NCBI RefSeq assembly: GCF_014172375.1
Contig: NZ_WNXD01000002.1
Coordinates: 930,001-994,000, forward strand
From: Pedobacter planticolens
GTDB lineage: Bacteria; Bacteroidota; Bacteroidia; Sphingobacteriales; Sphingobacteriaceae
Length of the DNA stretch: 64,000 nt
Direction of reading: 5' to 3'
This document shows positions 24,276-33,664 of this stretch, one piece after another. A program made the position numbers and the translations under genes. Within the stretch, counting starts at the first letter, position 1, and each line of letters opens with the position of its first letter. The notes under the pieces were generated by a model. The model was given only the letters and a program-made list of their open reading frames with translations, searched no databases and was not told the DNA's origin.

Positions 24276-25121
24276 ATGGCAAGAACTACATATCAAGACT
24301 TATTGGATGCAGGTGTACACTTTGGTCACCTTACCCGCAAATGGAATCCGAAAATGGCACCATATATTTTTATGGAACGCAATGGAATTCACATTATAGA
24401 TTTAAATAAAACTTTAACTAAAACTGAAGAGGCTGCAGCAGCGATTAAACAAATCGTAAAATCAGGTCGTAAGATCTTATTCGTAGCTACTAAGAAACAA
24501 GCTAAAGAAATCGTTGCTGAACAAGCAAAAAAAGTAAACATGCCTTTCGTAACCGAACGTTGGTTAGGTGGTATGTTAACTAACTTCGCTACAGTACGCA
24601 AGTCAATTAAAAAGATGGTTACCATCGATAAAATGACTAAAGACGGTACATATTCAATCCTTTCTAAAAAAGAACGTTTGATGATTCAACGTGAACGTAT
24701 CAAATTGGAAAGTTTATTAGGTGGTATTGCAGACTTAAACCGTTTACCGGCTGCAATTTTCTTAATCGACGTTAAAAAAGAGCATATTGCTGTAGCAGAA
24801 GCGATGAAATTAAACATCCCTACTTTTGCAATGGTTGATACTAACTCTGATCCATCTAACATCGATTTCCCAATTCCTGCGAATGATGATGCAACTAAAT
24901 CAATTTTATTGATTACTGATGTAATTATCAAAGCAATTGAAGAAGGTTTAGACGAGCGCAAACGCGAAAAAGACGATGAAGCTGAAAAAGAAGCTGTAGC
25001 TGTGAAAACTGCTGCTGACGCTCCTGAAGCTAAAGAGCCTAGAGCTGCTGGTGAGAAAAGACCAACTAAAAAAGAAACTGCTGAAGCACAAGCATCAACA
25101 GAAGATACTACAGAAGCTTAA
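24276..25121 (+). CDS. rpsB: 30S ribosomal protein S2
   Basis: A 281-residue small-subunit protein. S2 signatures are DAGVHFGHLTRKWNPKMAPY near the N-terminus, FVTERWLGGMLTNFATVRKS, and the C-terminal signature IPTFAMVDTNSDPSNIDFPIP with NDDATKSI. The last 50 or so residues are a charged, Ala/Glu/Lys-rich extension (from DERKREKDDEAEKEA) that E. coli S2 lacks and that many Bacteroidota share. It is followed by a repeat and then tsf, a classic S2/EF-Ts pairing. Confidence 0.98.
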   Translation: MARTTYQDLLDAGVHFGHLTRKWNPKMAPYIFMERNGIHIIDLNKTLTKTEEAAAAIKQIVKSGRKILFVATKKQAKEIVAEQAKKVNMPFVTERWLGGMLTNFATVRKSIKKMVTIDKMTKDGTYSILSKKERLMIQRERIKLESLLGGIADLNRLPAAIFLIDVKKEHIAVAEAMKLNIPTFAMVDTNSDPSNIDFPIPANDDATKSILLITDVIIKAIEEGLDERKREKDDEAEKEAVAVKTAADAPEAKEPRAAGEKRPTKKETAEAQASTEDTTEA

Positions 25122-25127
25122 ATTAAG

Positions 25128-25188
25128 TTGTGGGTTGAGAGTTACGAGTTGCGGGTTTACCCATAACCTTGTAACCTTCAACCCATAA
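25128..25188. repeat. Inverted repeat between rpsB and tsf
   Basis: TTGTGGGTTGA (25128-25138) with GTTAC (25141-25145) faces GTAAC (25171-25175) and TCAACCCATAA (25178-25188); there is one mismatch in the outer arms. The centre has GGGTTTACCC. It could fold in the rpsB-tsf mRNA and tune the ratio of the two, but it also looks like a member of a dispersed repeat class. Confidence 0.6.
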
Positions 25189-25219
25189 TATTTTATAAAA
25201 AAAATAAAAAACATACAAA

Positions 25220-26065
25220 ATGTCTACAGTACAAATTACTGCCGCAGATGTAAATAAATTACGCCAACAAACCGGAGCCGGTATGATGGATTGCAAAAAA
25301 GCATTAGTAGAAGCCAATGGCGATTTCGAAGCTGCTGTTGATTTATTGCGCAAAAAAGGTCAAAAAGTATCTGCCGCTCGTTCTGGTAATGCTACTTCTG
25401 AAGGTCAAGTATTAATCAGTATTTCAGCAGATGGCACAAATGGTAAATTAGTTGCTTTAGCTTGTGAAACTGAGCCAGTTTCTAAAGTTGAAGATTTCCG
25501 TAATTTGGCTCAGGCTGTTTTAGCTGCAGCAGTTGCTAACAATCCTGCTTCTGCTGAAGAGTTATCAGCGATTACATTAGAAGATGGACGTACTGTTGCC
25601 GAAACTATAACTGAGTTAACCGGTAAAATTGGAGAGAAAATCGTTATTCAAGAGTACGCAAATGTATCTGGCGAAAAAATCGTTTCTTATATCCACTCTA
25701 ACGGTAAAATGGGTGTTTTAGTAGTATTTGAAGGCGCTAAAGGCATAGATATTACTGAAGCTGGTAAAGATGTTGCAATGCAAATTGCTGCAATGAACCC
25801 AGTTGCTGTTGATAAAGACGGTGTTGATCCTGCTACTATCGAGCGTGAAATCGAAATTGCTAAAGATGTAATTCGTCAAGAAGGTAAACCAGAAGAAATG
25901 GTTGAGAAAATCGCTGCTGGTAAATTGAATAAATTCTACAAAGACAGTACTTTATTAAACCAAGAATTTGTTAAAGATGGTTCGATCGATGTTCGTAAAT
26001 TCTTAGACCAAACAGTTAAAGGATTAACAGTAACAGCTTTCAAAAGAGTACAATTAGGTTCTTAA
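25220..26065 (+). CDS. tsf: Translation elongation factor Ts
   Basis: A 281-residue nucleotide exchange factor that releases GDP from EF-Tu. The N-terminal UBA-like domain carries VNKLRQQTGAGMMDCKKAL (about 10-28), the core domain has VALACETEPVSKVEDFRNLA, and the C-terminal signature includes EEMVEKIAAGKLNKFYKDST. Length is typical. Transcribed from the rplM or an internal promoter and closed by a strong terminator at 26084-26116. Confidence 0.98.
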   Translation: MSTVQITAADVNKLRQQTGAGMMDCKKALVEANGDFEAAVDLLRKKGQKVSAARSGNATSEGQVLISISADGTNGKLVALACETEPVSKVEDFRNLAQAVLAAAVANNPASAEELSAITLEDGRTVAETITELTGKIGEKIVIQEYANVSGEKIVSYIHSNGKMGVLVVFEGAKGIDITEAGKDVAMQIAAMNPVAVDKDGVDPATIEREIEIAKDVIRQEGKPEEMVEKIAAGKLNKFYKDSTLLNQEFVKDGSIDVRKFLDQTVKGLTVTAFKRVQLGS

Positions 26066-26083
26066 ATCAAGAATATTTTATAG

Positions 26084-26116
26084 AAAAGGGTCGGTTAATT
26101 TAACCGACCCTTTTTT
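26084..26116. terminator. Bidirectional terminator between tsf and the phosphoesterase gene
   Basis: GGGTCGGTTAA and TTAACCGACCC are perfectly complementary (26088-26110), with AAAA before and TTTTTT after, so it can end transcription from both strands. The stop codon of the convergent phosphoesterase gene lies within the T run. Confidence 0.9.
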
Positions 26117-27323
26117 ATTTCCTTTTTGCAGTATAACTGCCTACTTCTTTGCCAAGATCATCTAACATGCTAACCTTTATTTCATTGGCATTGGCAGTAA
26201 TCTTTGTTAATGTTCTGGTTCCATCTCTTGGCCCGCCCCCAATTATTAAGGGATACTTATTTAAGTCTTCATTTGGTTGATGCACTTTATAGGTGTGGGT
26301 ATGTCCACTTAAAACTAAATCTACTTTCCCTTGATTTAATAGGGGCTCAAATAATTCGGTACAATGTTTAGGACCATGCGCATCCCCAGAAAAACGAGGT
26401 GGAATATGCATTAATACAATTCGGAATGGAGCTTTTTTAAATGCTTTGGAGTTGATTTCATTTTTAAACCATTCTGCTTGTTCAATTCGGTATTGATCAA
26501 AATCAACTATTCCTGCATAAACAGGATGAGCATCTTCTTTATCTTCTCCTGTATCTAAAATCACAAAGCGAACTGGGCCTACACTAAATGCATCATAACC
26601 TACGTGTTTAAAATACTGAGGAAATTCTCTGGCAAATTTTCCGCGAGTTTCGTGATTACCTCTTACGTATATAAATGGTGTTTTCTTTGCAAATGCATCA
26701 ACACAAGGTTTTAACATGTGGTCAATAATTTGTTGCTCATCAGTTTGATAATCAAAAATATCCCCATTAAAAAAGACAAAATCATTCTTCTTTTCTTTAT
26801 CCAAATCCAATAATAAAGGAATAGATTTTGGACGATCATGAATATCGTTTAACATTAAAAATGAAACCTCTTTTTTAGCTATATCAGTATTGATAAAACT
26901 TTCTGTTTCAGTATTTATCGTGTTTCCGTAAGTAAGTTTGTAAGGTTGGAAATCTTTTATTTCTTTAGAATAAATGCGATAATAATAGGTTTTCCCTGGA
27001 ATTAAGCCTTTAAGCGTGACACAGTTTAATTTACTATTTGCGGCTTTTAAACCTAATTCGGCTTTGCCATACGCTTTTTGATTTAGCTTATCAGGAGAAT
27101 CCCCAAACTCTACCCAACCAGCAGCAACTTTGTTTGTCAGCCATAAGATACTCATCTCATTACCAAAACTGGTTTGCAAATAAGGCCCAACTGAAATAGT
27201 AAATTCGTCTGCCTTTTCTGGCAAACTGGCCATTGTTTGCAGTGGATTGATAAACGCTGTAGCACCAAGAGCTAAAGTTGTTTTAAGAAAATTTCTTCTT
27301 TTTGAGGTCTGTATTTTATCCAT
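26115..27323 (-). CDS. Exported metallophosphoesterase, purple-acid-phosphatase-like
   Basis: A 402-residue calcineurin-like phosphoesterase. The N-terminus has a twin-arginine-type signal (TSKRRNFLKTTLALGATAF), suggesting export of the folded, metal-loaded enzyme. Residues about 45-140 form a fibronectin-like domain (LWLTNKVAAGWVEFGDS, TYYYRIYSKE) as in purple acid phosphatases. The metal site follows: MLNDIHDRP, FFNGDIFDYQ, YVRGNHETRG, VLMHIPPRF and LVLSGHTHTYKV. All the expected ligands are present. Likely a periplasmic or surface phosphomonoesterase or phosphodiesterase; the substrate is unknown. It is divergent from nagA. Confidence 0.92.
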   Translation of the reverse strand: MDKIQTSKRRNFLKTTLALGATAFINPLQTMASLPEKADEFTISVGPYLQTSFGNEMSILWLTNKVAAGWVEFGDSPDKLNQKAYGKAELGLKAANSKLNCVTLKGLIPGKTYYYRIYSKEIKDFQPYKLTYGNTINTETESFINTDIAKKEVSFLMLNDIHDRPKSIPLLLDLDKEKKNDFVFFNGDIFDYQTDEQQIIDHMLKPCVDAFAKKTPFIYVRGNHETRGKFAREFPQYFKHVGYDAFSVGPVRFVILDTGEDKEDAHPVYAGIVDFDQYRIEQAEWFKNEINSKAFKKAPFRIVLMHIPPRFSGDAHGPKHCTELFEPLLNQGKVDLVLSGHTHTYKVHQPNEDLNKYPLIIGGGPRDGTRTLTKITANANEIKVSMLDDLGKEVGSYTAKRK

Positions 27324-27391
27324 GTTTGAAGGTTTCTAGCAACCAATATAAAAGATTAAAATATTACCTTAGCACAAATCACCCGCTTAAC

Positions 27392-28489
27392 ATGATGCAA
27401 ACGTTTGATATTTACAACTATTTCGACGGAGATACAATAAAGTCATTACAAGGATTGGAAATTGCAGATGGAAAATTTAAATCAGTATTAGGATCTGAAA
27501 TTGTTTCTGAAAGAGAAAATCTTATTATTCCAGGCTTTATTGACCTTCAAATTTATGGAGCTGGAGGTAAATTATTTTCCGCAGATCCGACAGTAGAATC
27601 ATTAACAATTATTGAAGAAGATCTATTAAAAAAAGGTACAACTAGTTTCCTGAACTGCATTGCAACAAATACTCCCGAAGTTTTTAATGCTTGCATTATA
27701 GCTGCAAAGGAACATCGAAAAGTAGCAAAAAATTGCCTAGGCTTACATTTGGAAGGTCCATTTTTGAATGCAAAACGTAGAGGTGCGCATGTGAGTGAAT
27801 TTATTCGTAAAGCGACACTTGATGAAATTAAAGCATTGCTTGATTTTGGCGATGGGATAATAAAAATGATGACCATTGCTGCAGAATTACAAGATGAAAA
27901 AATAATTCAATACCTTTTGGATAGTCAAGTTGTGGTATCATTAGGGCATAGCGATGCTAATTTTGAACAGGCCACGAAAGCATATGATTTAGGCATACAA
28001 ACTACCACACATCTTTTTAACGCCATGTCTCCAATTCATCATAGAGAACCAGGCATTCCGACAGCAGTTTTTAATCATGATAAAGCAATGGCAAGTATCA
28101 TCGCCGATGGCAACCATGTAGATTTTGAAGTGATAAAATTTAGTCAGAAGTTGTTAAAAGAAAGGATGTTCTTAATTACTGATGCGGTAACAGAATGTTC
28201 GTCAGGCCCTTATCAACACCGTTTAGTTGGAGATAAATTTGTAATGCCAGATGGAACATTATCAGGATCATCTTTAACGATGTTGCAAGCGGTTAAAAAC
28301 TGTGTAAACCACTGCGATATCGAACTAAAAGATGCATTAAAAATGAGTTCATTGTATCCAGCAAAATTAATTGGAGAAGATAATCTAAAAGGGAAAATCC
28401 AATCGGGCTACCAAGCAGACATGCTGATTTTAGATCAAGAATTGAACTTAAAAGAAGTAATATTTAAAGGAGAATCAATCCACAACTAA
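27392..28489 (+). CDS. nagA: N-acetylglucosamine-6-phosphate deacetylase
   Basis: A 365-residue amidohydrolase that converts GlcNAc-6-P to GlcN-6-P in amino-sugar and murein recycling. I start it at the ATG at 27392 (MMQTFDIYNYFDG); the longer frame would run into the divergent phosphoesterase gene. Motifs: IPGFIDLQIYGAGG near the N-terminus, LHLEGPFLNAKRRGAH with the metal-binding Glu, VVSLGHSDANFEQA, TTHLFNAMSPIHHREPG, the catalytic Asp in LITDAVTE, and the C-terminal ADMLILDQE. The HxH of typical amidohydrolases is replaced by Q-I-Y, as in other NagA proteins. Confidence 0.94.
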   Translation: MMQTFDIYNYFDGDTIKSLQGLEIADGKFKSVLGSEIVSERENLIIPGFIDLQIYGAGGKLFSADPTVESLTIIEEDLLKKGTTSFLNCIATNTPEVFNACIIAAKEHRKVAKNCLGLHLEGPFLNAKRRGAHVSEFIRKATLDEIKALLDFGDGIIKMMTIAAELQDEKIIQYLLDSQVVVSLGHSDANFEQATKAYDLGIQTTTHLFNAMSPIHHREPGIPTAVFNHDKAMASIIADGNHVDFEVIKFSQKLLKERMFLITDAVTECSSGPYQHRLVGDKFVMPDGTLSGSSLTMLQAVKNCVNHCDIELKDALKMSSLYPAKLIGEDNLKGKIQSGYQADMLILDQELNLKEVIFKGESIHN

Positions 28490-28540
28490 ATAATTACATC
28501 AATTGTTTAAAAGCATAGCGGCTAAGTAAAAAATTGTTAA

Positions 28541-28548
28541 TATTTTTG
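28541..28548 (+). promoter_or_regulatory. -7 box of pyrH, 5 bp from the start codon
   Basis: TATTTTTG is followed by AGGTC and the pyrH ATG at 28554. The same arrangement, TATTTTTG-AGGAA-ATG, occurs before mutY at 56711. Both would give nearly leaderless transcripts if used as -7 boxes. Confidence 0.45.
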
Positions 28549-28553
28549 AGGTC

Positions 28554-29261
28554 ATGAAGTATAAACGGATTTTACTAAAATTGAGTGGCGAATCGTTAAT
28601 GGGCGATTTGCAATACGGTATTGACAATGAACGCGTTAGACAATATGCTGAAGATATTAAAGCAGTTCACGACAAAGGCTTAGAAATAGCGATTGTTATT
28701 GGAGGTGGTAATATTTTTAGAGGATTGAGTGCAGAAAAATCTGGAATGGATAGAGCGCAAGCTGATTACATGGGCATGTTAGCTACGGTAATTAATAGCA
28801 TGGCTTTGCAAGATGCACTTGAAAAAGTAGGTATCAAAACCCGTTTGTTATCTGCTATTAAAATGGAACAAATTTGCGAACCATTTGTTAGAAGAAGAGC
28901 CGTTCGACATTTAGAAAAAGGCCGTGTAGTTATTTTTGGAGCAGGAACTGGAAACCCATATTTCACAACTGATTCTGCTGCAGCATTAAGAGCGATTGAA
29001 ATTAATGCAGATGTAGTGTTAAAAGGAACCCGCGTAGATGGAATTTATACTGCAGACCCAGAAAAAGATCCAACCGCAACAAAATATACGGAGATTTCTT
29101 TCAAAGAAGTTTACGCTAAAGGATTAAACGTAATGGATATGACTGCTTTCACGCTTTGCGAAGAAAACAAGGTTCCAATTATCGTTTTCGATATGAATAA
29201 AACAGGCAATTTTATGAAAATTGCCAATGGCGAAGAAATAGGCACTTTAGTTCAAGGCTAA
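28554..29261 (+). CDS. pyrH: UMP kinase
   Basis: A 235-residue kinase of the amino-acid-kinase fold that phosphorylates UMP to UDP in pyrimidine synthesis. It has [14 protein letters not shown] at the start, [11 protein letters not shown] (about 44-54), [20 protein letters not shown], the [19 protein letters not shown] motif that closes over the nucleotide, and [18 protein letters not shown]. Length is standard. The frr gene follows 41 bp downstream, the usual pyrH-frr pairing. Confidence 0.98.
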   Translation: MKYKRILLKLSGESLMGDLQYGIDNERVRQYAEDIKAVHDKGLEIAIVIGGGNIFRGLSAEKSGMDRAQADYMGMLATVINSMALQDALEKVGIKTRLLSAIKMEQICEPFVRRRAVRHLEKGRVVIFGAGTGNPYFTTDSAAALRAIEINADVVLKGTRVDGIYTADPEKDPTATKYTEISFKEVYAKGLNVMDMTAFTLCEENKVPIIVFDMNKTGNFMKIANGEEIGTLVQG

Positions 29262-29302
29262 TCTTAACCATTTTTTATATTTTTGTATAAACAGAACACA
29301 TT

Positions 29303-29866
29303 ATGAACGACCTCATAAAGAAACAATTAGAAGATGCACAAGCAGCAATGGAAAAAGCAATTGCTCATTGCGAGGCTGAATTAACTAAAATAAGAGCGGG
29401 TAAAGCATCGGCAGGAATGTTAGATGGAATTATGGTAGATTATTATGGAACACCTACTCCTTTAGCGCAAGTTGGTGGAATTACTACTCCAGATGCACGT
29501 ACTTTAATTATCCAACCTTGGGAAAAATCTTTATTAGTGCCAATAGAGCGTGCTATTATGGAAGCTAATATTGGTATCAATCCACAAAATGATGGTATAA
29601 TTATTAGATTAGTTGTACCACCTTTAACCGAAGAACGCCGTAAGGATCTGGTTAAAAAAGTAAAAGAAGAAGCAGAAAGAGGACGTATAACTGTTCGCAA
29701 TATTCGTAAGGATGCAAATGGAAAAATACAAAGACTAAAAGGCGAAAGCGTTTCTGATGATGAAATAAAAACTGGCGAAGGCGAAGTTCAAAAAATAACC
29801 GATGCATATATTGTTAAAGTAGATAAACATGCAGAAGTAAAAGAAAAAGATATCATGACAATCTAA
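29303..29866 (+). CDS. frr: Ribosome recycling factor
   Basis: A 187-residue factor that, with EF-G, splits post-termination ribosomes. Signatures are ELTKIRAGKASAGMLDGIMV near the N-terminus, YGTPTPLAQVGGITTPDART, the hinge region IIIRLVVPPLTEERRKDLVK and VRNIRKDANGKIQRLK. It is followed by a terminator at 29892-29925. Confidence 0.98.
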   Translation: MNDLIKKQLEDAQAAMEKAIAHCEAELTKIRAGKASAGMLDGIMVDYYGTPTPLAQVGGITTPDARTLIIQPWEKSLLVPIERAIMEANIGINPQNDGIIIRLVVPPLTEERRKDLVKKVKEEAERGRITVRNIRKDANGKIQRLKGESVSDDEIKTGEGEVQKITDAYIVKVDKHAEVKEKDIMTI

Positions 29867-29891
29867 TTTCTATATCGTTAAAATGTAATTT

Positions 29892-29925
29892 AAAAGGGAA
29901 TGTAGCATAGCTTCATTCCCTTTGT
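29892..29925 (+). terminator. Terminator after frr
   Basis: AAAGGGAATG (29893-29902) and CATTCCCTTT (29914-29923) form a perfect 10-bp stem around 11 bases; only a short T-rich tail follows. Confidence 0.75.
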
Positions 29926-29954
29926 TTATTTTTGAAACCCAAACATAAAAAGAA

Positions 29955-31715
29955 ATGAATTTATTACTTCAGTATTTAAAAACACATAAGTGGATTGTGG
30001 TTTTGGCGCTTGTACTAGCTGCCTTTAACATAGGTTTCTCTTTAATGGACCCTTATTTTACGGGTAGAATTTTAGATAGATTCATTAACAGACACAATGA
30101 ATTAAGTAGAAGTGAATATACTTGGGGCGTTTTAGGGCTGGTTGGTTTAGCAGTTGGTGCTGCCATGGTTTCTAGAATTGCGAAGAACTTTCAGGATTAT
30201 TTTACAAACATTATTGTACAAAAAGTTGGCGCCAAAATGTATGCTGATGGATTAAAACATTCATTAGAATTACCTTATCAAGTGTTTGAAGACCAAAGAA
30301 GCGGAGAGACTTTAGGGATTTTGCAAAAGGTTAGATTAGATAGTGAAAAGTTCATTACTTCTTTCATTAGTATTCTTTTCGTGAGTTTAATTGGGTTAAT
30401 TTTCGTTATTGTTTATTCACTTTCGGTTAGCTATAAAGTTTCATTAATTTATGCTGCATCTATTCCAATTATTAGCTTTTTAAGTTGGTTTTTAAGTCGT
30501 AAAATTAAAACAATACAACGTTCAATTGTTGCAGAAACAACTGCTTTGGCAGGTTCTACAACAGAATCATTGCGTAATATCGAATTGGTAAAAAGTTTAG
30601 GCTTGGCTAGTCAAGAAATAGAACGTTTAAATAAAACAACCTACAAAATATTAGGCTTAGAATTAAGAAAAGTAAAGTATGTGCGTAGTATGAGTTTTGT
30701 GCAAGGAACTACTGTTAACTTGGTTCGTAGTACAATGGTTGTGGTATTATTAATGTTAATATTTGAAAACACAATTTCTCCAGGTCAGTATTTTTCTTTC
30801 TTATTTTACTCATTCTTCTTGTTCGGTCCGTTGCAGGAATTAGGTAATGTGATTTTATCTTGGAGAGAAGCGGAAGTGTCCTTAGGTAATTTTAAAAAGA
30901 TTTTAAATACACCTGTGGATGAAAAACCTGCTAATCCTATTCGATTAGAAAAGATTGAAACCTTAGCATTTTCAAACGTAAGTTTCAAACATTTATCGGG
31001 CAGAACAAATGCGTTAAATAATATCAGCTTTGCTACAAATAACGGAGAAACAATTGCTTTTGTTGGTCCATCCGGTTCGGGAAAAACAACTTTAGTGAAA
31101 TTACTGGTAGGTCTTTATCAGCCAATTGAAGGTGAAGTATTGTACAACAGAACTTCCGGTAGGGAAATAGATTTAGATCAGTTGCGTGAAAAAATAGGTT
31201 TCGTAACACAAGATACCCAGCTATTTTCTGGAACGATTAGAGAGAATTTACTATTCGTAAAACCTAATGCTAGCGATGAAGATTGTATGCGAGTTTTACA
31301 TCAAGCCGCTTGTCAGAATTTATTAGCAAGGGCAGATAAAGGTTTAGATACTGTAATTGGTGAAGGGGGTGTAAAAGTTTCTGGCGGAGAAAAGCAACGT
31401 TTATCAATTGCTAGAGCATTATTACGTAACCCAGATATTTTGGTATTTGATGAAGCAACATCATCATTAGATTCATTAACAGAAGAAGAAATCACAACTA
31501 CAATTAGAGATGTATCTGTTTTAACAAGTCACGTAACTATTCTAATTGCACACCGTTTATCAACTATTCGACATGCAGATAGAATTTATGTTTTAGAGAA
31601 AGGACATATTATTGAGCAAGGTAAACACGCAGATTTATTGGCAGAAAAAGGCTTGTATTTTGCAATGTGGAGACAACAGGTTGGCGAACGAGTAAATGAC
31701 GAAGTTTTTTCTTAG
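29955..31715 (+). CDS. ABC exporter half-transporter (membrane and ATPase domains fused)
   Basis: A 586-residue type IV (B-family) ABC exporter subunit, probably a homodimer. Six membrane helices occupy about residues 15-310. The ATPase domain has Walker A GPSGSGKTTL (371-380), Q-loop TQDTQLF, signature VSGGEKQR (Val for the usual Leu), Walker B ILVFDEATSSLD and H-loop IAHRLST. It lacks a C39 domain, in contrast to the exporter at 9875. The substrate could be a lipid, drug or peptide. It stands alone after frr. Confidence 0.93.
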   Translation: MNLLLQYLKTHKWIVVLALVLAAFNIGFSLMDPYFTGRILDRFINRHNELSRSEYTWGVLGLVGLAVGAAMVSRIAKNFQDYFTNIIVQKVGAKMYADGLKHSLELPYQVFEDQRSGETLGILQKVRLDSEKFITSFISILFVSLIGLIFVIVYSLSVSYKVSLIYAASIPIISFLSWFLSRKIKTIQRSIVAETTALAGSTTESLRNIELVKSLGLASQEIERLNKTTYKILGLELRKVKYVRSMSFVQGTTVNLVRSTMVVVLLMLIFENTISPGQYFSFLFYSFFLFGPLQELGNVILSWREAEVSLGNFKKILNTPVDEKPANPIRLEKIETLAFSNVSFKHLSGRTNALNNISFATNNGETIAFVGPSGSGKTTLVKLLVGLYQPIEGEVLYNRTSGREIDLDQLREKIGFVTQDTQLFSGTIRENLLFVKPNASDEDCMRVLHQAACQNLLARADKGLDTVIGEGGVKVSGGEKQRLSIARALLRNPDILVFDEATSSLDSLTEEEITTTIRDVSVLTSHVTILIAHRLSTIRHADRIYVLEKGHIIEQGKHADLLAEKGLYFAMWRQQVGERVNDEVFS

Positions 31716-31724
31716 GATTTAAAG

Positions 31725-31795
31725 TTTTTTTACCATCTAAGACACCTAAGAATACTTAAGACTTAGGTGTCCTAAGATTTCTAAGGTGGTAAAAA
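31725..31795. repeat. Nested palindromic repeat, ACCTAAG family, copy 1
   Basis: Outer arms TTTTTTACCATCTAAG and CTAAGGTGGTAAAAA enclose inner arms ACACCTAAG (31742-31750) and CTTAGGTGT (31762-31770). The T and A runs at the ends make it a plausible bidirectional terminator for the convergent ABC and MFS genes. A relative occurs at 33905-33967. Confidence 0.65.
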
Positions 31796-31819
31796 TTGAT
31801 CCAAGATAGTAAAACACAC

Positions 31820-33112
31820 TTAAATCTGGTCTTCGATTTTATCCGCAGGCTTAATATCATTAAGCGTTAATGGCAGTAAGCTTTTAGTTTTAAAGTAAGT
31901 AATTGCGGCGATACCTAAAGTCATACTTCCTCCAAAAACTACAGCGGGCACGGTTCGCATCAGCTTTGCTGTTAAGCCAGATTCGAATGCGCCAATTTCA
32001 TTAGATGAACCAATAAACATGCTATTTACTGCGGAAACTCGTCCACGCATTTGGTCGGGTGTAAGCAATTGCATAATAGTTGAGCGGATAATTACACTAA
32101 CACTATCAAATGCGCCTTCGCAGAATAAAAAGAATAGTGTTAAGTAGAAACTGGTTGATAAACCGTAGCAAATAATACTGGTAGCAAAACCTACAACTGC
32201 GATTAACAAGTTGCGCCAAGGTTTATTCATTGGTGAAAACTTGGTCATTAAAAGCATGGTAATTACAGCTCCGCTGGATGCTGCCGCTCGCATAAAACCT
32301 AAACCTTCTGAGCCTACTTTTAAAATATCATTGGCAAACACAGGAAGTAAAGCTACTGCGCCGCCAAAAAATACCGAGAACAAATCTAAACTCATTGCGC
32401 CCAGCATCATTTTACTTTTAAAAACAAAGTTGATGCCTTCGGTTAGGCTTTTTACAATACTTTCTTTAGGAATAAAGGTTGGTTGATGTTTCTTAAGGAA
32501 GAAAATACAAACTAATGAAACAAATATAAAGGCGATAATTACAACGTATGTAGGCGTGATGCCGTAAAAACCATAAATTAAACCACCAACTGCTGGCCCT
32601 AAAATTGAAGCCATTTGCCAGCTAGAACTGCTCCATGTACTTGCATTTGGGTATAATTCTTTTGGTAAAATTTGCGCCATTAAAGAAAAAGTGGCAGGGC
32701 CGAAAAACCCCCTAGCTAAACCTACTCCGAAAACCATGCAATACATAATGGGTACGATATAACTGGTTGGAATGTAAGTGTGCATTTGCTTTGAAGTAGC
32801 TATTAGCATAACTAATGAGCACAAAAATACACCACTAAATATTTTCAATAGTAAACCTCTTTTCTCTGATTTATCTGCAACATAACCCCCATATAAAGCA
32901 ATGCTGATGGCAGGAATAGCTTCGCAAAGGCCAATTAAACCTAGTGCTAAAGGATCTTTTGTTAAATGATAGATATGAAAACCGATAATTACTGCTTGCA
33001 TTTGATAGGCAAACGTAAAGAAGAAGCGCATGCCTAAATAAGAGCGGAATTCTCGGTAACGGAGTGCGGCAAATGGGTCTTTTTTTTCGGTGATGATGGG
33101 CTGCTCTTCCAA
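31820..33112 (-). CDS. MFS transporter (EntS-like)
   Basis: A 430-residue inner-membrane transporter with about 12 helices, of the MFS_3 (EntS/drug efflux) type. The short N-terminal cytoplasmic segment reads DPFAALRYREFRSYLGMRFF, a hallmark of this branch. Loop 2-3 has YGGYVADKSEKRGLL, matching the MFS signature after helix 2, and MRGRVSAVNSMFIGSSNEIG resembles the second copy. Efflux of a siderophore or drug is a family-level guess. The truncated haemoglobin gene lies 37 bp upstream and may be co-transcribed. Confidence 0.88.
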   Translation of the reverse strand: MEEQPIITEKKDPFAALRYREFRSYLGMRFFFTFAYQMQAVIIGFHIYHLTKDPLALGLIGLCEAIPAISIALYGGYVADKSEKRGLLLKIFSGVFLCSLVMLIATSKQMHTYIPTSYIVPIMYCMVFGVGLARGFFGPATFSLMAQILPKELYPNASTWSSSSWQMASILGPAVGGLIYGFYGITPTYVVIIAFIFVSLVCIFFLKKHQPTFIPKESIVKSLTEGINFVFKSKMMLGAMSLDLFSVFFGGAVALLPVFANDILKVGSEGLGFMRAAASSGAVITMLLMTKFSPMNKPWRNLLIAVVGFATSIICYGLSTSFYLTLFFLFCEGAFDSVSVIIRSTIMQLLTPDQMRGRVSAVNSMFIGSSNEIGAFESGLTAKLMRTVPAVVFGGSMTLGIAAITYFKTKSLLPLTLNDIKPADKIEDQI

Positions 33113-33148
33113 AGGGATTAATTTGTAGTAAAAATAATGTTTCGGTTT

Positions 33149-33547
33149 TTAAATTAACGGCTGCGCCGGATTATTTTTATAATAATCTAATTTGTATTGA
33201 AACATTTCGCTCATTTTGGCTGCTCGCCATTTTGCTTCGCTTGCTTTTGTACCTGTAAAATGTTCGTCAACGGTTTGGTTAAATAAGCTAATCCAGGTAT
33301 CAAAGTGTTCTTTTGCGATGGGTAGTTTGGCGTGTTTTAAAAACGGACTGCCGCTGTAAGTGGGTGTTTCTAATAAAATGGTTTGCCAAAAGGTGTACAT
33401 CTTTTCTAAATGGGCTTGCCAGTTATCTTTTATAACGTTGTTAAAAATAGGGGCTAGTAATTGATTATCTCTCACCTTCCCGTAAAAGTCGTTGACTAAT
33501 ATTTTTACATCATCTAGGTTGAGGATATCTGTGCTTTCACTTTGCAT
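33149..33547 (-). CDS. Group III truncated haemoglobin
   Basis: A 132-residue cytoplasmic haem protein. I start it at the ATG at 33547 (MQSESTDILNLDDVKILV); a TTG 24 bp further upstream is an alternative. The order of features fits the group III 2/2 globins: DVKILVNDFYGKVRDNQLLA (helices A-B), KMYTFWQTILLETPTYSGSP (helix E region), HAKLPIAKEHFDTWISLFNQ with the proximal His, and a C-terminal KWRAAKMSEMFQYKLDYY. Such proteins bind O2, NO or CO; a role in respiratory or nitrosative chemistry is generally assumed. A TATATTTG box lies upstream. Confidence 0.9.
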   Translation of the reverse strand: MQSESTDILNLDDVKILVNDFYGKVRDNQLLAPIFNNVIKDNWQAHLEKMYTFWQTILLETPTYSGSPFLKHAKLPIAKEHFDTWISLFNQTVDEHFTGTKASEAKWRAAKMSEMFQYKLDYYKNNPAQPLI

Positions 33548-33568
33548 AGTAGTATTGCTTGATATTAT

Positions 33569-33576
33569 CAAATATA
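33569..33576 (-). promoter_or_regulatory. -7 box of the truncated haemoglobin gene
   Basis: On the minus strand the sequence is TATATTTG, 21 bp before the ATG at 33547. I find no clear -33 element. Confidence 0.45.
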
Positions 33577-33664
33577 AGGGGTTGTTGTTGAGATGCTTTA
33601 TTTAGTAGTATAAAATGACCTTGAGTTGGTATTTCTGTTGGTGGTGTTGTGTTTGGTGATTGTG